From an uncultured beta proteobacterium (GTDB lineage: Bacteria > Pseudomonadota > Gammaproteobacteria > Burkholderiales > Burkholderiaceae_C): 9,139 nt of DNA. The notes beneath the pieces were generated by a model, which had not been told where the DNA came from, searched no databases, and saw only the letters and a list, made by a program, of their open reading frames with translations. Where the stretch lies: contig CAIOLZ010000469.1 in the NCBI GenBank assembly GCA_903859265.1, forward strand, positions 1-9,139, written 5' to 3'. Below are positions 1-5,860 of this stretch, one piece after another (position 1 is the first letter of the stretch; every line of letters starts with the position of its first letter). The position numbers and the translations under genes were made by a program.

Positions 1-344
1 CCCAGGAGCCGCAAGGCTTGCGGCAATAGCTTCCACCGCGCTGCACCGCGGTTGAGCAGCCAGGCACCTGCAAGCACCCAAAATGCACCGCCAATAATCC
101 AGATCATGCGCAGCGGCAAATTCAGGCCGCCGAAGAGCCAGAAGCCGGCACAAGCTGCGGCAAAAAGCACACCGTGCCCGACCGCGGCGCCATGGCCAAA
201 TCCGTTAAGCCTGGACCATTCCCAGGCACCACACGCCATCAAAATAAGACTGGCCACACCAAAGGGGATCACCGATGGATACAAAACCGAGGGGATCAGC
301 ACCGCGAGCAACAAAACCGCGGTGATGACACGTTGCTTTAGCAT
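1..344 (-). CDS. cdsA: Phosphatidate cytidylyltransferase (CDP-diacylglycerol synthase), N-terminal part
   Basis: This integral membrane enzyme makes CDP-diacylglycerol from CTP and phosphatidic acid, the branch point of phospholipid synthesis. Only the first 114 codons are in the window; the C-terminal catalytic part lies beyond position 1. The protein begins MLKQRVITAVLLLAVL and carries GAWEWSRLNGF at about residues 39-49, which resembles the start of E. coli CdsA (MLKYRLISA, then AAWEWGQLSGF). Hydrophobic segments are visible at about residues 6-22, 25-41, 53-72 and 78-97, as expected for this polytopic family. The ATG at 344 lies 9 nt after the uppS stop and in the same frame. No Shine-Dalgarno is visible before it (the preceding bases are CCCTCCACC), so translation probably depends on ribosomes finishing uppS. 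The neighbour order uppS-cdsA is typical of proteobacteria. Confidence 0.9.
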   Translation of the reverse strand, partial: MLKQRVITAVLLLAVLIPSVLYPSVIPFGVASLILMACGAWEWSRLNGFGHGAAVGHGVLFAAACAGFWLFGGLNLPLRMIWIIGGAFWVLAGAWLLNRGAARWKLLPQALRLL

Positions 345-353
345 GGTGGAGGG

Positions 354-1082
354 CTAGCCCGCAACGCAGTTGGGCGCGGCCTGCAACTGGTCGGTGGTCA
401 TGCCAAACCGGCGCTCGCGGGATGCAAACGCCAGCAATGCTTCGTCGAGCGACGCAGCATCAAAGTCCGGCCACAAAATATCCGAAAAATACAATTCGCT
501 GTACGCCGCCTGCCACAGCAGAAAATTGCTCAGGCGCATTTCTCCGCCGGTGCGGATAATCAAATCGGGATCCATCCCCTGCGACAGAGAAAGTTGTGCA
601 GCCAAACTCTCTTCGGTAATCGGCTGCCCCGTCAAAGCCAGCCGGTTGGCCGCTTGAACAATGTCCCAACGCCCGCCATAGTTGAAGCAAATATTGAGCA
701 ACAAGCGCTGGTTGCCCGCCGTTGCCAGTTCCGCCTGGGCCAGGCTCTCCTGCACCCTCAGCGACAAATGTTCCGTTGCGCCAGCGATACGCAATTTGAC
801 GCCTTCTTTTTGAAGCGACGGCATCTCCTTGGTCAGGGCAAAAGCCAACAGACTCATCAGACCCGACACTTCTTCGGTCGGACGCTTCCAGTTTTCCGAT
901 GAAAACGCGAAAACCGTGAGCATACCGATGCCGCGTTCGGCACACGCTGCAACCACTCTGCGCAAAGCCTCCAGGCCCTGGCGATGGCCCGCAATCCGGG
1001 GAAGAAATCGCTTGGACGCCCAACGGCCATTGCCGTCCATGACAATGGCAATATGTTTGGGAATCGTCGGATTTGCAGCCAT
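354..1082 (-). CDS. uppS: Undecaprenyl-diphosphate synthase (cis-prenyltransferase)
   Basis: UppS condenses eight isopentenyl diphosphates onto farnesyl diphosphate, giving the C55 lipid carrier for peptidoglycan and other envelope polymers. The 242-residue product has the family hallmarks: MDGNGRWA at residues 15-22 with the catalytic Asp16, FAFSSENWKRP at 58-68, NYGGRWDIV at 134-142, and the C-terminal IIRTGGEMRLSNFLLWQ (175-191) and ELYFSDILWPDFD (196-208). Where E. coli has GGEHR, this protein has GGEMR, a small variation at a position that varies. Length is close to the roughly 250 residues usual for the family. The frame extends one codon upstream to a TTG at 1085. I prefer the ATG at 1082 because ATG is the more usual start and neither start has a clear Shine-Dalgarno. 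The gene lies 34 nt after frr, so coupling or read-through transcription in the operon is expected. Confidence 0.97.
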   Translation of the reverse strand: MAANPTIPKHIAIVMDGNGRWASKRFLPRIAGHRQGLEALRRVVAACAERGIGMLTVFAFSSENWKRPTEEVSGLMSLLAFALTKEMPSLQKEGVKLRIAGATEHLSLRVQESLAQAELATAGNQRLLLNICFNYGGRWDIVQAANRLALTGQPITEESLAAQLSLSQGMDPDLIIRTGGEMRLSNFLLWQAAYSELYFSDILWPDFDAASLDEALLAFASRERRFGMTTDQLQAAPNCVAG

Positions 1083-1116
1083 CAATCAACGAAGGGTTTG
1101 CTGGGCCAGCGCGCCG

Positions 1117-1677
1117 TTAAACCGCCATGATGTCTTGCTCTTTCGCGGCAACCAGTTTGTCCACTTCTGCAATATTGCGGTCCGTAATTTTTTGAATATC
1201 CGCTTCAGAACGCTTCTGGTCATCTTCGGACGCCAGTTTCTCTTTCACCAGTTTCTTCACCGACTCATTGGCATCCCGGCGGACATTGCGGATTGCAATT
1301 TTCGCGTTCTCACCCTCACCACGGACCACCTTGGTCAGCTCTTTGCGCCGCTCTTCCGTCATGGCGGGCATGGGCACGCGGATCAGGTCACCCATGCTCG
1401 ACGGGTTCAATCCCAGATCGCTCTCGCGAATCGCCTTTTCGATCTTTGCGCCCATGCCTTTTTCCCAGGGCTGAATGCCGATGGTGCGAGCGTCCAGCAG
1501 CGACAGATTCGCCACCTGACTGAGCGGCAACATAGCTCCGTAGTAGTCCACATGCACCGTGTCCAGAAGCGCCGGGTTGGCGCGTCCGGTGCGAATCTTG
1601 GTCAGGCTGTTTTTAAATGCCGCAATGGATTGCTCCATCTTCACATCCAAATTGGCTTTCACTTCGTCCAGTGTCAT
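1117..1677 (-). CDS. frr: Ribosome recycling factor
   Basis: RRF works with EF-G and IF3 to split the post-termination ribosome complex so that subunits can be reused. The 186-residue length matches the family (about 185). The sequence starts MTLDEVKANLDVKME, has the helix KIRTGRANPALLD at 27-39, the small domain II around residues 40-104 (VDYYGAMLPLSQVANL, then IRVPMPAMTEERRKEL), and the C-terminal long helices with NVRRDANESVKKL at 131-143. A good Shine-Dalgarno (GGGAGA) lies about 6 nt before the ATG. The gene is 18 nt downstream of pyrH and 34 nt upstream of uppS, the standard order of this operon. There is no sign of truncation or an unusual residue. Confidence 0.98.
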   Translation of the reverse strand: MTLDEVKANLDVKMEQSIAAFKNSLTKIRTGRANPALLDTVHVDYYGAMLPLSQVANLSLLDARTIGIQPWEKGMGAKIEKAIRESDLGLNPSSMGDLIRVPMPAMTEERRKELTKVVRGEGENAKIAIRNVRRDANESVKKLVKEKLASEDDQKRSEADIQKITDRNIAEVDKLVAAKEQDIMAV

Positions 1678-1695
1678 TGTTTTCTCCCGGCACTT

Positions 1696-2418
1696 TCAAA
1701 CATGTACCAAGGTGCCCTCATCTTCACCCAACACGACGCGCTTGAGGGCGCCATGTTTGAAGATTGAAAACACCTTGATGGGAAGCTTTTGATCCCGGCA
1801 CAGGGCAAACGCTGCGGCATCCATGATTCCGAGGTTGCGCGACATTGCCTCGTCAAACGTCAGGCTGGCATAGCGCTGCGCCAAGGGGTCCTTTTTAGGA
1901 TCGGCACTGTACACACCATCCACCTTGGTAGCTTTCAGAACAATTTCAGCACCAATTTCCGCACCACGCAAAGCCGCTGCCGTGTCAGTGGTAAAAAATG
2001 GATTGCCGGTACCCGCCGCAAAAATCACCACCTTGCCCTCCTCAAGATACTGCAGTGCCTTGGGCCGCACATAGGGTTCAACGACCTGCTCAATGCCAAT
2101 GGCCGACATAACGCGTGCGGTCAAACCTGCCTTGTTCATAGTATCGCCCAGAGCGAGCGCATTCATGACCGTGGCCAACATGCCCATGTAGTCGGCGGTA
2201 GCCCGGTCCATGCCGACTGAGCCGCCCGCCACACCCCGGAAAATATTGCCTCCGCCGATGACTACTGCAACTTCGACGCCAAGCCGCGTTACCTCAGCAA
2301 CTTCATCAACCATGCGCACAATCGTGTCACGGTTGATGCCAAACTGGTCGTCCCCCATGAGCGCCTCACCCGAAAGTTTCAGCAGGATCCTTTTGTAAGC
2401 TGGCTTCTCTTTTTGCAT
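1696..2418 (-). CDS. pyrH: Uridylate (UMP) kinase
   Basis: PyrH phosphorylates UMP to UDP in pyrimidine nucleotide synthesis. In bacteria it is a hexameric member of the amino-acid kinase fold family, usually inhibited by UTP and stimulated by GTP. The 240-residue product shows KLSGEAL at residues 14-20, the glycine loop IGGGNIFRG at 54-62, DRATADYMGMLATVMNAL at 71-88 (UMP-binding region), AAGTGNPFFTTDTAAALR at 134-151 and KATKVDGVYSADP at 162-174. These are all characteristic of PyrH. The start at 2418 has an upstream AAGGGAAG Shine-Dalgarno-like stretch about 7 nt away. It sits between tsf (57 nt gap containing a hairpin) and frr (18 nt gap), in the conserved translation operon. Confidence 0.98.
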   Translation of the reverse strand: MQKEKPAYKRILLKLSGEALMGDDQFGINRDTIVRMVDEVAEVTRLGVEVAVVIGGGNIFRGVAGGSVGMDRATADYMGMLATVMNALALGDTMNKAGLTARVMSAIGIEQVVEPYVRPKALQYLEEGKVVIFAAGTGNPFFTTDTAAALRGAEIGAEIVLKATKVDGVYSADPKKDPLAQRYASLTFDEAMSRNLGIMDAAAFALCRDQKLPIKVFSIFKHGALKRVVLGEDEGTLVHV

Positions 2419-2453
2419 TGGGACTTCCCTTGATTCGGATGGTTGGGTGGGGC

Positions 2454-2474
2454 GGGCGCTATAAATTTGCGCCC
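2454..2474 (-). other. GC-rich hairpin in the tsf-pyrH intergenic region
   Basis: Arms GGGCGC (2454-2459) and GCGCCC (2469-2474) form a perfect 6-bp inverted repeat around a 9-nt AT-rich loop, beginning 1 nt after the tsf stop codon. In the minus-strand transcript the hairpin is followed by a C-rich stretch rather than a U-run. It is therefore not a canonical rho-independent terminator. It may stabilise the 3' end of the upstream rpsB-tsf message or mark a processing point before pyrH. The role is inferred; the repeat itself is directly visible. Confidence 0.5.
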
Positions 2475-2475
2475 T

Positions 2476-3399
2476 TCAAGCCACCTGCTTGGCTGCAGCC
2501 ACCTGCGCGGCAACTTCAGCGGCAAAGTCATCGACCTTCTTTTCGATGCCTTCGCCGACCACATACAGCGTAAAGCCCTTGACGGTGGTTGACACCGACT
2601 TCAGCATTTGCTCAACCGTTTGTTTGTCATTTTTGACGAAGGCCTGGTTGAACAGCGAAACCTCTTTCAGGTATTTCTGTACGCCACCGTCGATGCGCTT
2701 GGCAACAATTTCCGCCGACTGCACGGGCTTTCCGGCAGCCACCGCCACGGCAGCATCTTCCGCCGCCTTCGCAGCAGCCACCGAGCGCTCGCGCTCCACG
2801 AGCTCAGCCGGCACATCAGCGCTGGACAGAGCCACTGGCTTCATCGCGGCCACATGCATGGCGACATCCTTGGCAGCCACGTCGTCGCCCTCAAATTCGA
2901 CGACCACACCGATGCGTGTGCCATGCAAATAGGAGGCCAGCTTGGATCCGGATGCAAACCGCTTGAACCGGCGAAACGTCATGTTCTCGCCAATCTTGCC
3001 GATCAATCCCTTGCGCACGTCTTCCAGGGTCGGCCCGAAGCCGTCCTGGCTGTACGGCAGCGCCGACAGGGCGGCGACGTCGGCGGGGTTGTGGCTCACG
3101 ATCAATTGCGCTGCGGCATTGGCCAGGGCCAGGAAGCTGTCGTTTTTGGTAACGAAATCGGTTTCGCAATTGACTTCCAGCAGCGACCCCACACCGTCCT
3201 TGATACAGCTCACCACCACACCTTCGGCAGTAACACGGGCCGCCGCTTTACCGGCCTTGCTTCCGAGCTTGACCCGCAACAACTCTTCGGCCTTGACCAT
3301 GTCGCCCTCGGCCTCGGTCAAGGCCTTTTTGCATTCCATCATCGGGGCATCGGTTTTGCCACGCAGTTCAGCAACCATGCTCGCGGTAATTGCAGCCAT
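2476..3399 (-). CDS. tsf: Translation elongation factor Ts
   Basis: EF-Ts is the guanine-nucleotide exchange factor that regenerates EF-Tu-GTP. The N-terminal UBA-like domain begins MAAITASMVAELRGKT and contains the family signature TDAPMMECKKALTEAEGD at residues 16-33. The EF-Tu contact motif ETDFVTKND lies at 79-87 in the core domain. The 307-residue length fits betaproteobacterial EF-Ts proteins, which are slightly longer than the E. coli protein (about 283). The frame extends to a TTG at 3405, but the ATG at 3399 is the better start: GGAG lies 8 nt upstream of it and only about 2 nt from the TTG, and the usual MA-xIT N-terminus begins there. The gene is 86 nt after rpsB, beyond the terminator-like hairpin, so its expression is probably set by read-through from the rpsB promoter. 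Confidence 0.98.
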   Translation of the reverse strand: MAAITASMVAELRGKTDAPMMECKKALTEAEGDMVKAEELLRVKLGSKAGKAAARVTAEGVVVSCIKDGVGSLLEVNCETDFVTKNDSFLALANAAAQLIVSHNPADVAALSALPYSQDGFGPTLEDVRKGLIGKIGENMTFRRFKRFASGSKLASYLHGTRIGVVVEFEGDDVAAKDVAMHVAAMKPVALSSADVPAELVERERSVAAAKAAEDAAVAVAAGKPVQSAEIVAKRIDGGVQKYLKEVSLFNQAFVKNDKQTVEQMLKSVSTTVKGFTLYVVGEGIEKKVDDFAAEVAAQVAAAKQVA

Positions 3400-3440
3400 C
3401 TTCAAATCTCCGTAATCAGTTCAAAATTTAATAAAAATCT

Positions 3441-3469
3441 AAAAAAAAGGGGCCACGAAGCCCCCTTTT
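3441..3469 (-). terminator. Rho-independent terminator/attenuator between rpsB and tsf
   Basis: Read on the minus strand, AAAAGGGGGC, then a TTCGTG loop, then GCCCCTTTTTTTT gives a stem of about 10 bp (one G-U pair) ending in a run of eight Ts. This is the classical intrinsic terminator form. It starts 16 nt after the rpsB stop and ends about 40 nt before tsf. An internal terminator between rpsB and tsf is known in enterobacteria, where it lowers tsf relative to rpsB. The same partial-termination role is likely here because no clear separate tsf promoter is visible in the remaining space. Confidence 0.85.
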
Positions 3470-3485
3470 CCGTGCGTCTGTCCAA

Positions 3486-4238
3486 TCAGGCAGCAGCTTC
3501 GCTCACTTCCACAAATTCGTCTTCGCTTTCCGCAGAAACGGCTCTCACGACATCGTCCACTGCATTGGCACGGCCTTCGAGAATTGCGTCCGCAATACCG
3601 CGGGCGTACAAAGTGACAGCCTTGGAGGAATCGTCGTTGCCGGGAATCACGTAGTCGATGCCTTCAGGGGAGTGGTTGGAGTCCACAACACCAATCAAGG
3701 GAATACCCAGTTTGCGGGCTTCGGCGATGGCGATTTTGTGGTAGCCCACATCGATCACAAAGATCGCGTCCGGCAAGGTCGTCATATCCTGAATACCACC
3801 GATGTCTTTTTCCAGCTTTTCCAGCTCGCGGGCGAACATCAACTGCTCTTTTTTGCTCATGGCGTCGAGGCCAGCTTCCTGCTGAACCTTCATATCCTTG
3901 AGGCGCTTGATCGACGTCTTGACCGTTTTGAAGTTGGTCAGCATTCCACCCAACCACCGCTGGTCAACGTAAGGAACGCCAGCGCGCTGCGCTTCGGCTG
4001 CGATGGTTTCGCGGGCCTGGCGCTTGGTGCCGACCATCAAAATCGTTCCGCGCTTGGCCGAGAGCTGGCGTACGAACTTCGCCGCGTCCTGGAACATGGG
4101 AAGCGATTTTTCAAGATTAATGATGTGGATTTTGTTGCGGTGACCGAAGATGAACGGCGCCATCTTGGGGTTCCAGAAACGGGTCTGATGTCCGAAATGG
4201 ACGCCAGCCTCGAGCATTTCACGCATGGTTACTGCCAT
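3486..4238 (-). CDS. rpsB: 30S ribosomal protein S2
   Basis: S2 is a late-assembling 30S protein located between head and body of the subunit, near S1, and in enterobacteria it also represses its own mRNA. The product is 250 residues. It starts MAVTMREMLEAGVHFGHQTRFW, which contains the N-terminal S2 signature (residues 5-16), then WNPKMAPFIFG (22-32), VDQRWLGGMLTNF (91-103), LPDAIFVIDV (155-164) and GIPLIGVVDSN (178-188). The C-terminus ends in an acidic and Ala-rich tail. The frame continues to a TTG at 4250, but the ATG at 4238 is the true start: GGAG lies 8 nt before it, and the TTG would fall within that Shine-Dalgarno. It is the first gene of the minus-strand operon and is preceded by a structured leader. 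Confidence 0.98.
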   Translation of the reverse strand: MAVTMREMLEAGVHFGHQTRFWNPKMAPFIFGHRNKIHIINLEKSLPMFQDAAKFVRQLSAKRGTILMVGTKRQARETIAAEAQRAGVPYVDQRWLGGMLTNFKTVKTSIKRLKDMKVQQEAGLDAMSKKEQLMFARELEKLEKDIGGIQDMTTLPDAIFVIDVGYHKIAIAEARKLGIPLIGVVDSNHSPEGIDYVIPGNDDSSKAVTLYARGIADAILEGRANAVDDVVRAVSAESEDEFVEVSEAAA

Positions 4239-4377
4239 AAATTTCTCCAAAGGTTAGGTCTTAAATCCGGTCAGCAAATTGCAAATCAAAGAAGCTAAAC
4301 TTTTTCGACTTGCAACACCTTGGCACGACCGGTTTGCGATTAACTGTGGACGGCGAGGATTCGCCATCTGCACAGCC
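4239..4377 (-). promoter_or_regulatory. Structured 5' leader of rpsB mRNA (putative S2 autoregulatory element)
   Basis: The transcribed region before rpsB folds by eye into two strong elements. The first, 5'-most in the RNA, pairs CTGTG (4375-4371) with CACAG (4348-4344) and inside it GGCGA (4365-4361) with TCGCC (4356-4352), separated by an asymmetric internal loop. The second has an outer 6-bp stem CCGGTC/GACCGG (4332-4327 with 4272-4267). It encloses a 16-bp hairpin, TTGCAAGTCGAAAAAG with CTTCTTTGATTTGCAA (4315-4300 with 4294-4279; one mismatch, two G-U pairs), and a 5-nt loop. The structure ends about 17 nt before the GGAG ribosome site. S2 feedback through the rpsB leader is established in E. 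coli; that this leader does the same is inferred from position and structure. Confidence 0.65.
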
Positions 4378-4382
4378 TTGAG

Positions 4383-4391
4383 AGTTTAACA
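4383..4391 (-). promoter_or_regulatory. Candidate extended -10 promoter element for the rpsB operon
   Basis: The minus strand reads TGTTAAACT here: a TG-N extension followed by TAAACT, which matches four of six bases of the -10 consensus. A start site about 7 nt downstream would fall at about 4376-4378, just where the first leader hairpin begins, which supports the placement. The expected -35 position (around 4406-4411, CAACCC) does not resemble the consensus. This is a suggestion from motif and position only, and other promoters farther upstream in the intergenic region are possible. Confidence 0.4.
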
Positions 4392-4452
4392 TGCTCGCTT
4401 TGACGGGGTTGGCCTGTGAGCGCTGCAATGCGCCAGTTCCACTCTAAAAATC

Positions 4453-4469
4453 TATTGTTTTTAACAATA
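4453..4469. repeat. Perfect 7-bp inverted repeat in the rpsB/dadA-like divergent region (possible operator)
   Basis: TATTGTT (4453-4459), three Ts, then AACAATA (4463-4469) form a perfect palindrome-like element 64 bp upstream of the dadA-like start and about 60 bp upstream of the proposed rpsB -10. AT-rich inverted repeats in divergent regions are often regulator sites, and this one is placed where it could act on the plus-strand gene. It could also be a chance repeat in AT-rich promoter DNA. The intergenic region from 4392 to 4533 otherwise holds no clear gene and no clear sigma-70 promoter pair. Confidence 0.4.
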
Positions 4470-4533
4470 TTGCAGGGATTCAAACAGAAACAGGAATTTC
4501 TGCAGATAACAATTCTAGTTTTTTGGATTTTTC

Positions 4534-5793
4534 ATGAAAATTGCGGTAGTCGGCGCAGGCATTTTAGGGGTTACGACGGCGTACGAGCTTGCCCTGGATG
4601 GTCACGAAGTCACGGTATTTGAAAAATGCGCGTCGGTCGCAGAAGTTGCCAGTTTTGCCACCGGAGGCGCAATGGCGGCCAGCCTCACACAACCTTTGTC
4701 GCACGCTGCTTGGCCGGGTCCGGGGGCGCTGGTGCGGTTTTTCAGGAACCTGGACATTTTGCCCGCCACAGCTGCGGTAAACCCCAGCCTTTTGCGATGG
4801 TTTATCGGATGGAGTGGCGCAAGTTCCGACGGTTTTTTTCAAAACAGAGTCAAGGCGGCTTGCGCTTTGGCTGTGCACAGCCTAGAGCGTATGGATGCGA
4901 TCTGCAACGACCAGAAAATTGAGTTTGAAAGCGGTTCTGGACAACTCGATTTGTGTGCATCCGAAGCCGATCTCGAAAGCCATCGGCCCAAACTCGCCGT
5001 ACTCAAGGAGCTCGGCGTAACCCACCAGATACTGACCGCCGAGGAGGCACGGGCGCTCGAGCCCGGTATGAGCAGTGCAGTTGCCATACAGTCGGCGGTT
5101 TTGTTTCCCGATGACCGCATCGGAAATTGCCGTCAGTTTTCACAATTGCTCAAAGAAAGGGCCGCCCAACTTGGTGCGCGGTTTGTCCTAAACACCACGG
5201 TGAACGCCATCAAGTCCGGGCAGCGCCTGGAATTGCAGACCACGGCAATCGACCCCCCGGGCCAATTCGATCGCGTGGTGTTGTGCACCGGACAAGAAGC
5301 CAACACCTTGCTGGCGAGCCTGAAAATCAGGTTGCCCTGCGTCACGTTACAGGGCTATTCACTCAGCGCGCCCATGCGTGAGCCACTCAACGGGCCGCGC
5401 AATGCAATTTTCGATATGCGCGCCAACGTCGGCATTGCCCGCATCGGTTCAAGAGTGCGGCTTACCGCGGGCAGCGTGATCGGAAAACCGTCCGCCGGCG
5501 CCAGAAAAAAAATTCAGGACCAGTTGTATCGGACGCTGCAAAGCTATTTTCCAGGCGCCGCACAACTCTCCCAAGGACCGCAAGGCGCGCAATTTTGGGG
5601 CGGCCAAAGCGTCTTGAGCATGGATGCCTTACCCTTCATTGGACCGACCCCCGTGCCGGGCCTGTACATCAATACCGGACACGGGCTCAACGGCTGGGGC
5701 ATGGCCTGCGGCTCAGCGCAATTGATTGCCGACCAGATCGCGGGGCGCAAGTGTGGTGTTGACGAAGCGCCATTCCGTGTTGGGCGTTTTTAA
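4534..5793 (+). CDS. dadA: DadA-like FAD-dependent D-amino-acid dehydrogenase
   Basis: The protein belongs to the DAO/glycine oxidase-type FAD oxidoreductases and most resembles DadA, which deaminates D-amino acids oxidatively and passes electrons to the respiratory chain at the inner membrane. The 419 residues fit DadA (about 416-434). Visible are the N-terminal dinucleotide-binding fold IAVVGAGILGVTTAYEL with GxGxxG at residues 7-12 and the ribose-binding acidic residue Glu30 at the end of the second strand. Also present are LQGYSL (substrate-domain strand), and the C-terminal FIGPTPVPGLYINTGHG with GWGMACGSAQLIAD (NTGHG at 380-384), which closely matches the E. coli DadA C-terminus. The DadA segment STNAGQISPG is replaced by a diverged ATGGAMAASLTQ, so substrate preference may differ. 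Only a weak GGA precedes the ATG. It is divergent from rpsB. Another amine or imino-acid oxidase activity is possible. Confidence 0.8.
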   Translation: MKIAVVGAGILGVTTAYELALDGHEVTVFEKCASVAEVASFATGGAMAASLTQPLSHAAWPGPGALVRFFRNLDILPATAAVNPSLLRWFIGWSGASSDGFFQNRVKAACALAVHSLERMDAICNDQKIEFESGSGQLDLCASEADLESHRPKLAVLKELGVTHQILTAEEARALEPGMSSAVAIQSAVLFPDDRIGNCRQFSQLLKERAAQLGARFVLNTTVNAIKSGQRLELQTTAIDPPGQFDRVVLCTGQEANTLLASLKIRLPCVTLQGYSLSAPMREPLNGPRNAIFDMRANVGIARIGSRVRLTAGSVIGKPSAGARKKIQDQLYRTLQSYFPGAAQLSQGPQGAQFWGGQSVLSMDALPFIGPTPVPGLYINTGHGLNGWGMACGSAQLIADQIAGRKCGVDEAPFRVGRF

Positions 5794-5820
5794 CCCCTAA
5801 AAACCGCTTTGATACGCTAC

Positions 5821-5826
5821 AGGAGG
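5821..5826 (+). promoter_or_regulatory. Strong Shine-Dalgarno AGGAGG in front of the mini-ORF
   Basis: A perfect AGGAGG lies 8 nt before the ATG at 5835, the best ribosome site seen in the plus-strand cluster. It is 34 nt from the ATG of the HDOD gene at 5861, too far to serve that start directly. It therefore favours either initiation at 5835 with coupling to the HDOD gene, or a start of the HDOD protein at 5835 if the sequence between them has lost one base. Confidence 0.75.
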
Positions 5827-5834
5827 CTGACACA

Positions 5835-5858
5835 ATGGGTAAAAACTACGCACGCTGA
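5835..5858 (+). CDS. Seven-codon mini-ORF (possible leader/coupling peptide, MGKNYAR)
   Basis: An ATG with an ideal Shine-Dalgarno opens a 7-codon frame, MGKNYAR, that ends in TGA only 2 nt before the HDOD ATG. Ribosomes finishing it would be placed on the HDOD start, which has no Shine-Dalgarno of its own, so a translational-coupling role is reasonable. The peptide shows no run of a single amino acid that would suggest attenuation by amino-acid supply. The alternative is a sequencing or natural indel: a sixth A in the AAAAA at 5841-5845 would make the frame read MGKKLRTLTMGPEL and run straight into the HDOD protein. Confidence 0.4.
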   Translation: MGKNYAR

Positions 5859-5860
5859 CT

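Noticed and set aside
52..357. A 101-codon plus-strand frame at the left edge
   Set aside because: The minus strand of the same segment translates to the N-terminus of CdsA with membrane segments and the AWEWSRL motif, so the plus frame is a shadow.
829..1767. A 312-codon plus-strand frame opposite uppS, frr and pyrH
   Set aside because: It spans three well-identified genes on the other strand and their gaps. Its composition is His/Arg/Gln rich without domain features, so it is a shadow frame.
2608..3654. A 348-codon plus-strand frame opposite tsf and the end of rpsB
   Set aside because: It runs across the tsf gene, the terminator and into rpsB on the opposite strand and has no recognisable motif. 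EF-Ts and S2 account for the coding potential.
3672..4298. A 208-codon plus-strand frame opposite rpsB reaching into its leader
   Set aside because: rpsB is unmistakable on the minus strand and the leader shows RNA structure. The plus frame has no ribosome site or motif.
4416..4622. A 68-codon plus-strand frame starting in the divergent intergenic region and overlapping the dadA-like start
   Set aside because: It runs out of frame into the FAD-binding coding region, has no Shine-Dalgarno and its sequence is not protein-like. The dadA-like frame explains the region.
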